Source: Lutimonas saemankumensis
GTDB taxonomy: Bacteria; Bacteroidota; Bacteroidia; Flavobacteriales; Flavobacteriaceae
DNA: 64,000 nucleotides
Assembly (NCBI RefSeq): GCF_020171465.1
Contig: NZ_JAIUZR010000004.1
Span: 372,001-436,000 of the forward strand
Reading direction: 5' to 3'
The translations under genes and the position numbers were made by a program. Under the pieces are notes generated by a model that was given only the letters and a program-made list of their open reading frames with translations, had not been told where the DNA came from and ran no database searches. Shown here piece after piece: positions 27,164 to 36,456 of this stretch (the first letter of the stretch is position 1; each line of letters starts with the position of its first letter).

Positions 27164-27949
27164 ATGGAAATTTTACTCGAACTACCATTTTTAATGGGGC
27201 TACTAATTACGATTTTAACTATTTCGATCGCAGGTATACTGATGGTTTTTCTGTCCAAACGATTCATCGTAAAGAAGATCACCAAACAGCATGAAAGGAT
27301 AGGCCGACTGCTTTTTAGAGTATCGGCTGGCTTAATTGCATTACTTCTTTCATTAAGTTATGCAAATGAAAATGTACGGTATACTAAAATCCTGGATTCA
27401 ATGGAAGAAGAAGCATCTATCTTGGCCAATGTGAGCATGAGGCTGAGTCAATTTGAAACCGCTGAATCCAAAACTGCTCTGAGAAAAATAATGAAATATG
27501 TAGACTTAACCATCAACGATGACTGGAAGAAAATTGAGTCCGATCCATTTTTTTCTGAGATGATTCAGTCTTTGGTAGAAGCAAATAATATTATTGCCAA
27601 TATACCTGCGACCAGTGAAAAACAGGAGATTGAAAAGAATATAATTTTCAATGACCTGAATAAAATTATAAAATTGACTCAGGTCAGAGTATATTCACAA
27701 CGTGCTTCTACTCCTCAATTAGTCTATATCTTATTACTTGGATTAACGTTTATGTGGATATTTTTCGCTGTGTATCGCATAGATTTTGTATCGATGTTGT
27801 TTCTTACTTTATATAACATTTTAATTGCCGTATTGATCTATTTTGTTTTTTCAATGAGCAATCCATTTATTGGCCCCTTAAAGGTAAAAGCAGATTCCTT
27901 TATTATTCTCAAGACAAAGGGTTTTGATGTTTATTTCGATGATAAATAG
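27164..27949 (+). CDS. DUF4239-like membrane protein
   Basis: 261 residues. Membrane segments lie at about 10-30 and 50-67, and two more near 180-230, with a helical soluble region between them and a C-terminal soluble tail. The pattern (two N-terminal helices, ~100-residue helical domain, two further helices) fits the bestrophin-like DUF4239 family; function unknown. The ATG at 27164 is used instead of the TTG at 27158. It is a single gene in an AT-rich neighbourhood, with more Ile, Asn and Lys than its neighbours. Confidence 0.65.
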   Translation: MEILLELPFLMGLLITILTISIAGILMVFLSKRFIVKKITKQHERIGRLLFRVSAGLIALLLSLSYANENVRYTKILDSMEEEASILANVSMRLSQFETAESKTALRKIMKYVDLTINDDWKKIESDPFFSEMIQSLVEANNIIANIPATSEKQEIEKNIIFNDLNKIIKLTQVRVYSQRASTPQLVYILLLGLTFMWIFFAVYRIDFVSMLFLTLYNILIAVLIYFVFSMSNPFIGPLKVKADSFIILKTKGFDVYFDDK

Positions 27950-28062
27950 GCTTTTTCAAATGATTCATTTTCTCATGGATCAATACATAAGTAATAGATG
28001 AACTAAATTTTTTAAAACAATTCCAAATAAAGAAGAATCGCGACCCGAAGAAAGGTCCAAAA

Positions 28063-28093
28063 CAAAAAAACTCCCCAATTTCTTGGAGAGTTT
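28063..28093 (-). terminator. Intrinsic terminator after tRNA-Gln
   Basis: In the RNA, AAACUCUCCAA pairs with UUGGGGAGUUU (one U-G pair; 28093-28083 with 28078-28068) and is followed by a U-tract. It lies 16 bp after the tRNA end. Confidence 0.85.
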
Positions 28094-28108
28094 GTCTAAT
28101 CTTGTCAG

Positions 28109-28179
28109 TTGACCCACAAGGATTCGAACCTTGACTGACGGTACCAAAAACCGGAGTGCTACCGTTACACTATGGGTCA
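28109..28179 (-). tRNA. tRNA-Gln (anticodon TTG)
   Basis: 71 nt. The acceptor stem TGACCCA/TGGGTCA is perfect; the anticodon loop TTTTGGT gives UUG; the T-arm has CAAGG-TTCGAAT-CCTTG. The outermost anticodon-stem pair (C-U) is a mismatch. CCA is not encoded. Confidence 0.96.
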
Positions 28180-28216
28180 ATATTTCAGTGCCTGATCTAA
28201 TTTGATTAAGCAGGCG

Positions 28217-28246
28217 CAAATTTAAAACAAACTTTTTGTTTGGCAA
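28217..28246 (-). promoter_or_regulatory. Promoter of tRNA-Gln (TTG-N19-TAAATTTG)
   Basis: On the minus strand TTG (28246-28244) and TAAATTTG (28224-28217) are spaced by 19 bp, the same element and spacing as before tRNA-Cys. Confidence 0.82.
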
Positions 28247-28337
28247 AAGGGTTTTTTTGATTTTTTTTTGCTGCTCCACAAAATCAAACCCGTTAATATT
28301 TAATTTACTAAATTCGCCTCAGTTTTAAATTGTGTCT

Positions 28338-31300
28338 ATGCTGTCTTTTGATTATAAAAAATTCAACACCATTCTGGGTTGGTTAACCTTCGCAATCGCA
28401 TTAATCACTTATACTTTAACACTCGAACCTACTGTGAGCTACTGGGATTGTGGAGAGTACATTGCTACTTCGGTCAAATTAGAAGTCGGACACCCTCCAG
28501 GGGCACCGCTCTTCCAGATGATGGGGGCATTTTTTGCGATCTTTACAGGCGATGTTACTAAAATTGCCATGCTGGTTAATTTTATGTCTGCCCTCGCAAG
28601 TGCATTTACAATCTTATTCCTGTTCTGGACCATAACGGCACTTGCCAAAAAAGTGGTTGAAAAAACTTCCGGAGAAATAAGCAAAGGAGCTTCCATAGCT
28701 ATCCTTGGAAGCGGTTTGGTAGGCGCCTTAGCCTATACTTTTTCAGATAGCTTCTGGTTCAGCGCTGTTGAAGCAGAGGTTTATGCCATGTCATCCTTTT
28801 TAATGGCACTTCTTTTCTGGCTCGCTATTCACTGGGAGGCAGAAATGGACAAACCAAGAGGCAACAAATGGCTGTTGCTTATAAGTTTTATCGTAGGATT
28901 ATCTTTTGGGGTCCACATCCTGTCATTACTGGTAATTCCTTCAATTGTCTTTATCTATATCTATAAGCGATATCCACAACTTAATACAACGCAGTTTATT
29001 CTGGCCAATATCGTATCGATTCTGGTTCTGGCTTTTGTCTTTAAATTGTTGTTCCCATTTACACTGAGGTTTTTCAGTGCCTCTGAATTATTCTTTATCA
29101 ACACCCTGGGAATGCCTTTTAATTCAGGAAGCATTATTGCGGGGATCCTGTTAATAGCATTGTTTTATTTCGGATTAAAGCATACCCGGAAAAAGAAGCT
29201 GTATACAGCCAATCTGTTATTGTTGTCCGTCCTGTTCATCATGATAGGTTTTTCCTCATGGCTGATGTTACCTATTCGGGCAAATGCCAATACCACGATT
29301 AATGAAAACAACCCTTCCAGTGCTCGAGAACTTCTGGCCTATTACAATAGAGAACAGTATGGAGATGCCAACGTCTTTTACGGGTCTTATTATTCCAATT
29401 CAGGTGAAAGAGATAAAAGTAATCCATACAGGGACGCCAAGCCCAAATATGAGAAAGATGAAAAGGCCGGAAAGTATGTGATCGTAAATAATTACAAGGA
29501 CGCTCTTCCAAACTATAGCAGTAAGCACAAAGGTATCATACCAAGGATGGTCGACCCTACGGCCTCGGTAGTTCAGAATTACAAGGCGATTGCCGGAATA
29601 CCTCAAAGATCAAAAAGAAGGCCCACTTTTGGGGAAAATATCAGTTTTATGATCACTTATCAGTTCGGATATATGTATGGCAGGTATTTTATGTGGAACT
29701 TTACCGGCCGGCAGGATGATATTCAGGGAAATCTGGACAATCACGGAAACTGGTTAAGCGGAATTGATTTTATTGATGAACTGAGGTTGGGTTCACAAAA
29801 GAACCTTCCCAGTGAAGTTACAGAAAATAAAGGTCGAAACAAATACTATTTCCTCCCTTTGATACTTGGAATTATAGGGCTGCTCTTTCATTTAAAAAGG
29901 GACATGAACAATTTTTACATCCTGCTGTTGTTCTTTGCTTTTACCGGACTGGCCATAATTTTCTATACAAATCCCAAGCCTTTTGAACCTCGAGAAAGAG
30001 ATTACGCCGTCGTGGGATCCTTTTATGTTTTCGCCATCTGGATCGGTTTTGGTGTCCTGGCCCTTTATGAAAAGCTCAAAACAAAAGTAACCAGTTCCCT
30101 GTTGCCTGCAGTCCTGACTCTTGTATGTCTTTTGGCCGTGCCTGTTCTGATGGCCAAAGAAAACTGGGATGATCATGACAGGTCTGGAAAATATACCACC
30201 TGGAACAATGCAAAATCATATCTTGACTCGTGTCAGGAAAATGCCATTATGTTTACCATTGGCGACAATGATACTTTCCCGTTGTGGTACATGCAGGAAG
30301 TTGAAGATTACAGGACGGATATTAAACTGATTAATACCAGTTTATTTGCAAAGGACTGGTACATTGACCAGCAAAAAAGAAAAACCTACAAGGCAGACCC
30401 CATTCCTTCTCAACTGACTCATGATGACTACAAGGAAGGGTCACTGGATGTGGCTTATTACTATCCTTATGCTTTTCCGCAGTTCAAGGATTCCATTGTG
30501 GATATTAAGTTTTTTATGCGCTGGATCCAAAGTAAGGATAAGCGCACTTATATTGACTTTGAAGAAAATGGCCATCCTGAGAAAGTCTATCCAACAACCA
30601 AACTGAGATTAATGGTAGACAAGGAAGCGGTACTCAAAAACGGGATCGTGGCTGAAAAAGACTCAGCCCTGATAGAACCCTATATCGATATAGAGATCTC
30701 TGAATCCGCTTTGATCAAAAACCGCATACTTATGCTGGATATACTGGCTAACAACAACTGGGAAAAACCGCTTTATTTTACGGGTGGGGCCCAGGCGGCT
30801 GAAGAATATATCTGGCTAAAAGATTATCTCCAGTTAGATGGTCTCGCCTATAAATTTGTTCCAATTAAAACACCTATTTCAAACAGAAGTTTTATGGATA
30901 TGGGACGCATAGATACAGATGTGATGTATGAGAACGTGAAAAAATGGTCCTGGAAAAACTCCAATGGTGATATCTACTTTGATCCTGAGACCAGGAAAAA
31001 CGGGATTTCATTCAGAAACAGCCTGGGAAGGCTGGCCGACGAACTCATCAAGGAAAAGAAATTTGAAAAAGCCGAGGAAATTCTTGATATGTCCCTGGAT
31101 AAAATGCCCATGAAATCTTATGGATATTTTAGATTGGTGATTGGTCATATTGAATCCTATTACTCTATTGACAAACCTGAAAAAGCACGAAAGATCGTTG
31201 AATTTTTAATTGAAAACTTCAAAGAACGGATTGTGTATTATTCTGGGCTGAGTTCTTACGAACTGTCACAAAACTTTGGTGACCTGGAGGGGACACTGGA

Positions 31301-31418
31301 TTTGTACAAATACATTATAGCGACTTGTGTGGAATTTGATTCAGAGGAGTATTCGACTCAGTTAAAAGATGACTTTATGACCTCTGTGACCCTGCTTGAG
31401 GAAGTCCTTGAGGAGTAG
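28338..31418 (+). CDS. DUF2723 (TMEM260-type) multi-pass membrane protein
   Basis: 1026 residues. The N-terminus has LTLEPTVSYWDCGEYIATS and GHPPGAPLFQMMG, the signature of DUF2723 proteins, which belong to the GT-C glycosyltransferase fold (human TMEM260 is an O-mannosyltransferase). About 12-13 membrane helices fill residues 10-330 and 500-610. The C-terminal ~400 residues are soluble, with a region near 900-1000 of TPR-like helices (KKFEKAEEILDMSLDKMP). An outward-facing sugar transfer to exported proteins is plausible but unproven. A GTG at 28332 is an alternative start. Confidence 0.87.
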   Translation: MLSFDYKKFNTILGWLTFAIALITYTLTLEPTVSYWDCGEYIATSVKLEVGHPPGAPLFQMMGAFFAIFTGDVTKIAMLVNFMSALASAFTILFLFWTITALAKKVVEKTSGEISKGASIAILGSGLVGALAYTFSDSFWFSAVEAEVYAMSSFLMALLFWLAIHWEAEMDKPRGNKWLLLISFIVGLSFGVHILSLLVIPSIVFIYIYKRYPQLNTTQFILANIVSILVLAFVFKLLFPFTLRFFSASELFFINTLGMPFNSGSIIAGILLIALFYFGLKHTRKKKLYTANLLLLSVLFIMIGFSSWLMLPIRANANTTINENNPSSARELLAYYNREQYGDANVFYGSYYSNSGERDKSNPYRDAKPKYEKDEKAGKYVIVNNYKDALPNYSSKHKGIIPRMVDPTASVVQNYKAIAGIPQRSKRRPTFGENISFMITYQFGYMYGRYFMWNFTGRQDDIQGNLDNHGNWLSGIDFIDELRLGSQKNLPSEVTENKGRNKYYFLPLILGIIGLLFHLKRDMNNFYILLLFFAFTGLAIIFYTNPKPFEPRERDYAVVGSFYVFAIWIGFGVLALYEKLKTKVTSSLLPAVLTLVCLLAVPVLMAKENWDDHDRSGKYTTWNNAKSYLDSCQENAIMFTIGDNDTFPLWYMQEVEDYRTDIKLINTSLFAKDWYIDQQKRKTYKADPIPSQLTHDDYKEGSLDVAYYYPYAFPQFKDSIVDIKFFMRWIQSKDKRTYIDFEENGHPEKVYPTTKLRLMVDKEAVLKNGIVAEKDSALIEPYIDIEISESALIKNRILMLDILANNNWEKPLYFTGGAQAAEEYIWLKDYLQLDGLAYKFVPIKTPISNRSFMDMGRIDTDVMYENVKKWSWKNSNGDIYFDPETRKNGISFRNSLGRLADELIKEKKFEKAEEILDMSLDKMPMKSYGYFRLVIGHIESYYSIDKPEKARKIVEFLIENFKERIVYYSGLSSYELSQNFGDLEGTLDLYKYIIATCVEFDSEEYSTQLKDDFMTSVTLLEEVLEE

Positions 31419-31485
31419 TTTTTTTAGTTGAAGTATTTTTTTGTAACTTGGGTATTCCCCGATTTATCATTTGACACTTTATTCT

Positions 31486-32127
31486 ATGAGACCGTATCTG
31501 GTGAAAACCCCAAGATTGGTGCAAAGTTTTTTTTACAATTACTCGTGGCGCATCAAAACAGATAAAAAGGAGATCTATCTCACTTTTGATGATGGACCCG
31601 TTCCGGATTTTACCCCTTGGGTCCTTGAAACCTTAAGGAGGTTTGAGGCAAAGGCTACTTTTTTCTGTGTAGGGGAAAATATCAAGAAACATCCTCATAT
31701 TTATCAGCAAATTTTAGATGCGGATCACAGCATCGGAAATCACACTTATAATCATCTGCAAGGCTGGAAGACCCCGACAAACAAGTACATCAAAAACATT
31801 TTAAAGGCCGAATCCTACCTTCAAAGCAGGATGGATAAGCAAGGGAACAAACTCTTCAGGCCGCCTCATGGGCGAATAAGACCTCTTCAGGCTAAGAAGT
31901 TAAGGAAACAAGGATATAAGATCATCATGTGGGATGTACTCAGTGGTGATTTTGATCAGAGCCTCTCCAAAGAAACCTGCCTGGAACTGACCTTGAAACA
32001 CATCAGAAACGGTAGTATCGTCGTTTTTCACGACAGCGATAAATCATTTAAAAATCTGGATTATGTGCTGCCCAAGGTACTTGAGCATTTTACCGAAAAG
32101 GGATTTGCTTTTAAATCTATTTATTAA
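31486..32127 (+). CDS. Polysaccharide deacetylase (NodB/CE4 family)
   Basis: 213 residues, one NodB domain. YLTFDDGPVPDFTPWVL carries the catalytic/metal Asp pair, IGNHTYNH the HxxxH zinc ligands, RPPHGR and MWDVLSGDFDQ the later motifs, and VVFHDSD the catalytic His. It removes N-acetyl groups from a polysaccharide such as peptidoglycan or chitin fragments. No clear signal peptide is seen, only a short hydrophobic stretch, so location is uncertain. It is 67 bp after the DUF2723 gene and convergent with the thioredoxin-like gene (5-bp gap). Confidence 0.92.
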   Translation: MRPYLVKTPRLVQSFFYNYSWRIKTDKKEIYLTFDDGPVPDFTPWVLETLRRFEAKATFFCVGENIKKHPHIYQQILDADHSIGNHTYNHLQGWKTPTNKYIKNILKAESYLQSRMDKQGNKLFRPPHGRIRPLQAKKLRKQGYKIIMWDVLSGDFDQSLSKETCLELTLKHIRNGSIVVFHDSDKSFKNLDYVLPKVLEHFTEKGFAFKSIY

Positions 32128-32132
32128 AAATC

Positions 32133-32429
32133 TTAGACATATTGTTCAACCAGGCTGATCAGGGTATTTGCATCTTGCTGGCCGGTCTGCCTCCACTTCA
32201 TTTCACCGTTCTTGTAAATGATAAAAGTAGGATTGCCCTTTATCCTTAAGGCGGCAGCAAGAGTTTCGTTTTTTGAAACATCTATTTTGACCACCTTCGC
32301 CTTATCTCCCAAAGCAGCCGCCACATCACGCAATATGGAATGCAAATTTGTATTATCTCCTTCCCAGTCTGCATAAAAATCAATTAGCGTGGGGGTTTTC
32401 GATCCAATCAATTCTCCAAACTTAGTCAT
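32133..32429 (-). CDS. Thioredoxin-like protein lacking the CxxC site
   Basis: 98 residues with the thioredoxin fold order: LIDFYADWEGDN, KVVKIDVSKNETLAAALRI, GNPTFIIYKNGE. The catalytic WCGPC is replaced by W22-E-G-D-N26, so both redox cysteines are gone, while the cis-proline (P67) is kept. There is no cysteine in the protein at all. It cannot be a disulfide reductase; a binding or chaperone role is more likely. It is divergent from polA with 152 bp between. Confidence 0.88.
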   Translation of the reverse strand: MTKFGELIGSKTPTLIDFYADWEGDNTNLHSILRDVAAALGDKAKVVKIDVSKNETLAAALRIKGNPTFIIYKNGEMKWRQTGQQDANTLISLVEQYV

Positions 32430-32454
32430 ACTATAGTTTTAAATTCTATACTTA

Positions 32455-32462
32455 CAAATATA
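32455..32462 (-). promoter_or_regulatory. Candidate -7 element of the thioredoxin-like gene (TATATTTG)
   Basis: Exact TAnnTTTG match 25 bp before the start codon. A TTG lies 14 bp upstream, shorter than the ~19 of the strong promoters here. Confidence 0.45.
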
Positions 32463-32581
32463 GTATTTTCTGATAACAAGGAGGGTAAAGTCCAAAAAAT
32501 TAACGAATTAGCAATAAATTTGTAATTCTTTTTCAGCAGAATCACAAATTTGTACTTTTACATACATCTAAATTCATTCTA

Positions 32582-35410
32582 ATGGCCGAACAAAAAAGAC
32601 TCTTCTTACTTGATGCCTATGCCTTGATCTTTCGAGGATATTATGCTTTTATTAAAAATCCAAGGATCAATTCAAAAGGGATGGACACTTCAGCTATTAT
32701 GGGTTTTACCAATTCGCTGCTGGATGTGATCAAAAGGGAAAAACCGGATCACCTGGCCGTTGCCTTTGATAAAGGTGGGTCCCAGATCAGGACCGAGGCA
32801 TTTCCAGAATACAAGGCAAACCGGCTGGAGACACCTGAAGCCATTAAGATTGCAGTACCCTATATACACAAGATACTTGAGGCCATGCATATTCCTATTA
32901 TCGAAATGGAAGGCTATGAAGCGGATGATTTGATAGGAACCTTGTCTGTTCAGGCTGAAAAAGCCGGATATAAAACGTTTATGGTTACCCCGGATAAAGA
33001 TTTCGCCCAACTTGTTACCGAAAATGTGGTCATGTACAGGCCTGCTCGAATGGGAAACGGAATTGAAATCTGGGATGTTGATACCGTTAAGGAAAAATTC
33101 GAAATTGAAGATCCAAAGCAGGTTATCGACTTTTTAGGAATGATGGGAGATTCTGTTGACAATATACCGGGTTTACCCGGCGTAGGGGAGAAAACAGCAA
33201 AAAAGTTTCTGAAAGCCTACGGAAGTATGGAGGGCTTATTTGAAAACACCCATGAGCTAAAGGGAAAAATGAAAGAGAAAGTTGAAGCCAACAAGGAATT
33301 GGGCCTCTTGTCAAAGGAACTTGCCACCATTATGCTTGATTGCCCGGTGGAATTTCATGAAGAGGATTTTGAGTTAAACACCCCGGATTTCAATAAAGTG
33401 AGAGAGATCTTTCAGGAGTTGGAATTCAGAAGATCACTGGAAAATCTCAATCGAATTTTTCAGGATCAGTTAGAAACGACTGCACCCCCTTCTAACGATG
33501 AGAATAAAAGTTCAGAAGATCAGGCTGAGGGCCATCAGCTTGACATGTTTTCAGTTCCTTCAGGTGATACAGACAGCAACACCTCCATTTCCGGATACCG
33601 TCAGGCTGAAAATACGGATCATTTATACCAGCATGTGGGAACTGCATTTGCCCAGGAATTGCTTTTAAAAAAGTTGTTACAGCAGCCTTCGGTTTGTTTT
33701 GACACAGAAACTACAAGCCTGAATACACTTGAGGCAAAACTGGTTGGAATCGCATTTTCGTTTTCCAAAGGTAAAGGTTATTATGTTCCGGTTCCTAAGG
33801 AAGATGAAGAGGCCCGAGAGGTTCTTCAGAGATTTGAACCTTTTTTTCAAAATGAGTCAATAGAAAAGGTGGGGCAAAACTTAAAGTATGACCTCAAAGT
33901 TTTAAAGAATTATGGCGTGGAGATCAAAGGGCCCATTTTTGACACCATGATCGCTCATTATCTGATCAATCCGGATATGAGACATAACATGAATGTCCTC
34001 TCGGAAACTTATTTGAAATACACCCCAATACCGATTGAGAATCTAATTGGAAAGAAGGGTAAAAATCAAGGCTCCATGCGTGATGTAAGCCTTGAACTTC
34101 AAACCGAATACGCTACTGAAGATGCTGATATTACCTGGCAACTTAAAGGAATATTTGAAAAGGAACTCGAATCGAACGGGCTTACCAAACTATTTAGAGA
34201 TATTGAAATTCCTCTGGTTGATGTACTGGCATCCATGGAACTTGAAGGGATTCGATTGGACGAAAAATATCTAAAATCTCTGGCAATAGATCTGAACAAA
34301 GACATTGAACATCTTGAAAATCTAATTTACACAGAGGCGGATACTGATTTTAACCTGGCATCGCCCAAGCAGTTAGGTGTGGTACTGTTTGAAAAGTTAA
34401 AACTCGTAGATAAACCCAAAAAAACCAAAACGGGTCAATATGCCACCGGCGAAGAAATCCTTTCCAAACTGGCTGCCGATCATGAAATTGTAAAGAATAT
34501 TCTGGAATGGAGGGGCCTTGTTAAATTGAAAAACACTTACGTAGACTCGCTTCCCAACGAGGTAAATGAAAAATCCGGCAGGGTACATACCACCTACAGT
34601 CAGACGGTGGCCGCTACGGGTAGATTGAGTTCTAACAACCCTAACCTGCAGAATATCCCTATCAGAACCGAGAGAGGGCAGCAGGTTAGAAAAGCCTTTG
34701 TTCCCAGAGATGAGAATTACACGCTCCTTGCAGCCGACTATTCTCAGATTGAACTCAGGCTCATCGCCGAAATGAGCGGTGATGCACAGATGAAGGAGTC
34801 TTTCTTAAAAGGAGAGGATATTCATCGTTCTACTGCAGCAAATGTTTTTAACGTTCCGATTGAAGACGTAACCAGAGAACAAAGAAGTTACGCAAAAACG
34901 GTTAATTTTGGTATCATCTATGGAGTTTCTGCTTTTGGACTAAGCCAGCAAACCGACCTGAGCAGGTCAGAAGCCAGAGAACTTATTGAAACTTATTACG
35001 AAACCTACCCTACGCTTAAATCCTACATAGCTAAACAAGTCGATTTTGCCAGGGATCATGGTTATGTTGAAACCATACTGGGAAGAAGAAGGTATTTAAA
35101 GAATATCAATTCGAGAAATGCTATTGTACGTTCTGCGGACGAACGCAATGCTGTAAATGCCCCCATACAGGGAAGTGCGGCTGATATCATAAAAATTGCC
35201 ATGATTCGGATCCATGAACTTTTGAAAAAAGAAAATTACAGGTCAAAAATGTTGCTTCAGGTACATGATGAACTCGTATTCGATATGCACAAAGACGAAC
35301 TGGAACTGTTAAGGCCGCTTATTAAAAACACAATGGAAAACGCCTATAAAATGTCCATACCATTAACCGTGGATATCGGCCTTGGAAATGACTGGCTTGA
35401 AGCGCACTAA
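32582..35410 (+). CDS. polA: DNA polymerase I
   Basis: 942 residues with all three activities. Residues 1-~290 are the 5' nuclease (LLDAYALIFRGYYAF, EADDLIGTL, TPDKDFAQL, GLPGVGEKTA). Residues ~345-520 are the 3'-5' exonuclease with the acidic pair intact in CFDTETTSL, then DTMIAHYL and YATEDAD, so proofreading is likely active, unlike in some bacterial Pol I. Residues ~560-942 are the polymerase (AADYSQIELRLIAE, RSYAKTVNFGIIYG, LQVHDELVF). A linker at 300-340 is low complexity. A near-consensus -7 (TACTTTTA) is at 32553-32560. Confidence 0.97.
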   Translation: MAEQKRLFLLDAYALIFRGYYAFIKNPRINSKGMDTSAIMGFTNSLLDVIKREKPDHLAVAFDKGGSQIRTEAFPEYKANRLETPEAIKIAVPYIHKILEAMHIPIIEMEGYEADDLIGTLSVQAEKAGYKTFMVTPDKDFAQLVTENVVMYRPARMGNGIEIWDVDTVKEKFEIEDPKQVIDFLGMMGDSVDNIPGLPGVGEKTAKKFLKAYGSMEGLFENTHELKGKMKEKVEANKELGLLSKELATIMLDCPVEFHEEDFELNTPDFNKVREIFQELEFRRSLENLNRIFQDQLETTAPPSNDENKSSEDQAEGHQLDMFSVPSGDTDSNTSISGYRQAENTDHLYQHVGTAFAQELLLKKLLQQPSVCFDTETTSLNTLEAKLVGIAFSFSKGKGYYVPVPKEDEEAREVLQRFEPFFQNESIEKVGQNLKYDLKVLKNYGVEIKGPIFDTMIAHYLINPDMRHNMNVLSETYLKYTPIPIENLIGKKGKNQGSMRDVSLELQTEYATEDADITWQLKGIFEKELESNGLTKLFRDIEIPLVDVLASMELEGIRLDEKYLKSLAIDLNKDIEHLENLIYTEADTDFNLASPKQLGVVLFEKLKLVDKPKKTKTGQYATGEEILSKLAADHEIVKNILEWRGLVKLKNTYVDSLPNEVNEKSGRVHTTYSQTVAATGRLSSNNPNLQNIPIRTERGQQVRKAFVPRDENYTLLAADYSQIELRLIAEMSGDAQMKESFLKGEDIHRSTAANVFNVPIEDVTREQRSYAKTVNFGIIYGVSAFGLSQQTDLSRSEARELIETYYETYPTLKSYIAKQVDFARDHGYVETILGRRRYLKNINSRNAIVRSADERNAVNAPIQGSAADIIKIAMIRIHELLKKENYRSKMLLQVHDELVFDMHKDELELLRPLIKNTMENAYKMSIPLTVDIGLGNDWLEAH

Positions 35411-35532
35411 TTATGCGTAAAAGCTTTTGGGTTTTAACCTTGTTTCAATTCAAAAACCAATCTAATCTCTACTTCCCTCGTTCTAAATATTTTGAGCATT
35501 GATCTGTAGTTCAAAAATATAGCTATATCCTG

Positions 35533-35563
35533 TTTGTCAAATGAATAATTAGTTGTACTTTTG
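35533..35563 (+). promoter_or_regulatory. Promoter of the rplM operon (TTTG-N19-TACTTTTG)
   Basis: TTTG at 35533-35536 and TACTTTTG at 35556-35563 are 19 bp apart, a full consensus match. Transcription should start near 35570 with a ~43-nt leader. Confidence 0.85.
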
Positions 35564-35612
35564 CAAACTCTTTGAACTGAAGAGAAGGAATGTTTAATTT
35601 TAATAAATACGT

Positions 35613-36068
35613 GTGAACACATTAAGTTACAAAACAGTATCAGCCAACAAAGCTACCGTGAACAAGGAATGGCTTTTGGTGGATGCTGAAGGAGAAGTGT
35701 TAGGACGTCTGGCCTCAAAGGTTGCAAAACTGATCAGAGGAAAGCACAAACCTAACTTTACACCTCACGTTGACTGTGGTGACAATGTTGTTATCATCAA
35801 CGCTGAGAAGATCAAATTAACCGGAAACAAATGGAATGACAAAACCTACGTTCGTCATACAGGTTATCCGGGTGGACAAAGAATGCTTTCTGCAAATGAA
35901 CTTTTCGCAAAAAATCCGGAAAGAGTTGTTGAAAAAGCTGTAAAAGGTATGTTACCTAAAAACAAACTTGGCAGCGCATTGTTCAGAAACCTTTATGTAT
36001 ATAACGGAGGAGATCATGGACAAGATGCTCAAAAGCCAAGAACTATTAACCTAAATGATATCAAGTAA
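35613..36068 (+). CDS. rplM: 50S ribosomal protein L13
   Basis: 151 residues, the normal length. [20 protein letters not shown] and HTGYPGGQ are the family signatures. A GTG start is used: [16 protein letters not shown] matches the family N-terminus and no ATG is in place. The ~43-nt leader contains a small hairpin (CTCTT 35568-35572 / AAGAG 35580-35584). One base separates it from rpsI, so the two are co-translated. Confidence 0.96.
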   Translation: MNTLSYKTVSANKATVNKEWLLVDAEGEVLGRLASKVAKLIRGKHKPNFTPHVDCGDNVVIINAEKIKLTGNKWNDKTYVRHTGYPGGQRMLSANELFAKNPERVVEKAVKGMLPKNKLGSALFRNLYVYNGGDHGQDAQKPRTINLNDIK

Positions 36069-36069
36069 T

Positions 36070-36456
36070 ATGGAGACTATTCACAAAATTGGTAGAAGAA
36101 AGACTGCTGTTGCTAGAGTATATCTTTCAGAGGGTAAAGGAAACATTACAGTAAATGAAAAGGCTTATGACAGCTATTTCACTACTGATATGTTGAAATA
36201 TAAAGTATTGCAGCCTTTAGCACTTACTGAAAATGCTGAAAACTATGATATCAAAGCCAAAGTATTTGGTGGAGGTATTACAGGTCAGGCAGAAGCTATT
36301 AGACTGGCAATTACAAGAGCATTGGTTGCTGCCAATGAAGAGAACAAAGCCATCTTAAAGCCGGAAGGATTGCTCACGAGAGATCCTAGAATGGTTGAGA
36401 GAAAGAAATTCGGTCAGAAGAAAGCCCGTAAGAAATTCCAGTTCTCTAAACGTTAA
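36070..36456 (+). CDS. rpsI: 30S ribosomal protein S9
   Basis: 128 residues. METIHKIGRRKTAVARVYL at the start and the basic tail ending KKFQFSKR are diagnostic; the terminal KR reaches the ribosomal P site in S9. The ATG at 36070 directly follows the L13 stop codon; an upstream in-frame ATA/ATG extension is not needed. Confidence 0.97.
   Translation: METIHKIGRRKTAVARVYLSEGKGNITVNEKAYDSYFTTDMLKYKVLQPLALTENAENYDIKAKVFGGGITGQAEAIRLAITRALVAANEENKAILKPEGLLTRDPRMVERKKFGQKKARKKFQFSKR

Noticed and set aside
26681-28093. Related-looking hairpins (ACTCTCC/GGAGAGT) flanking the DUF4239 gene
   Set aside because: Both are ordinary intrinsic terminators for genes on opposite strands; shared letters are too few to be a repeat pair.
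26646-28179. Integrated element next to tRNA-Gln
   Set aside because: No integrase, no repeat of the tRNA 3' end in the gap, and the tRNA has a normal own promoter and terminator.
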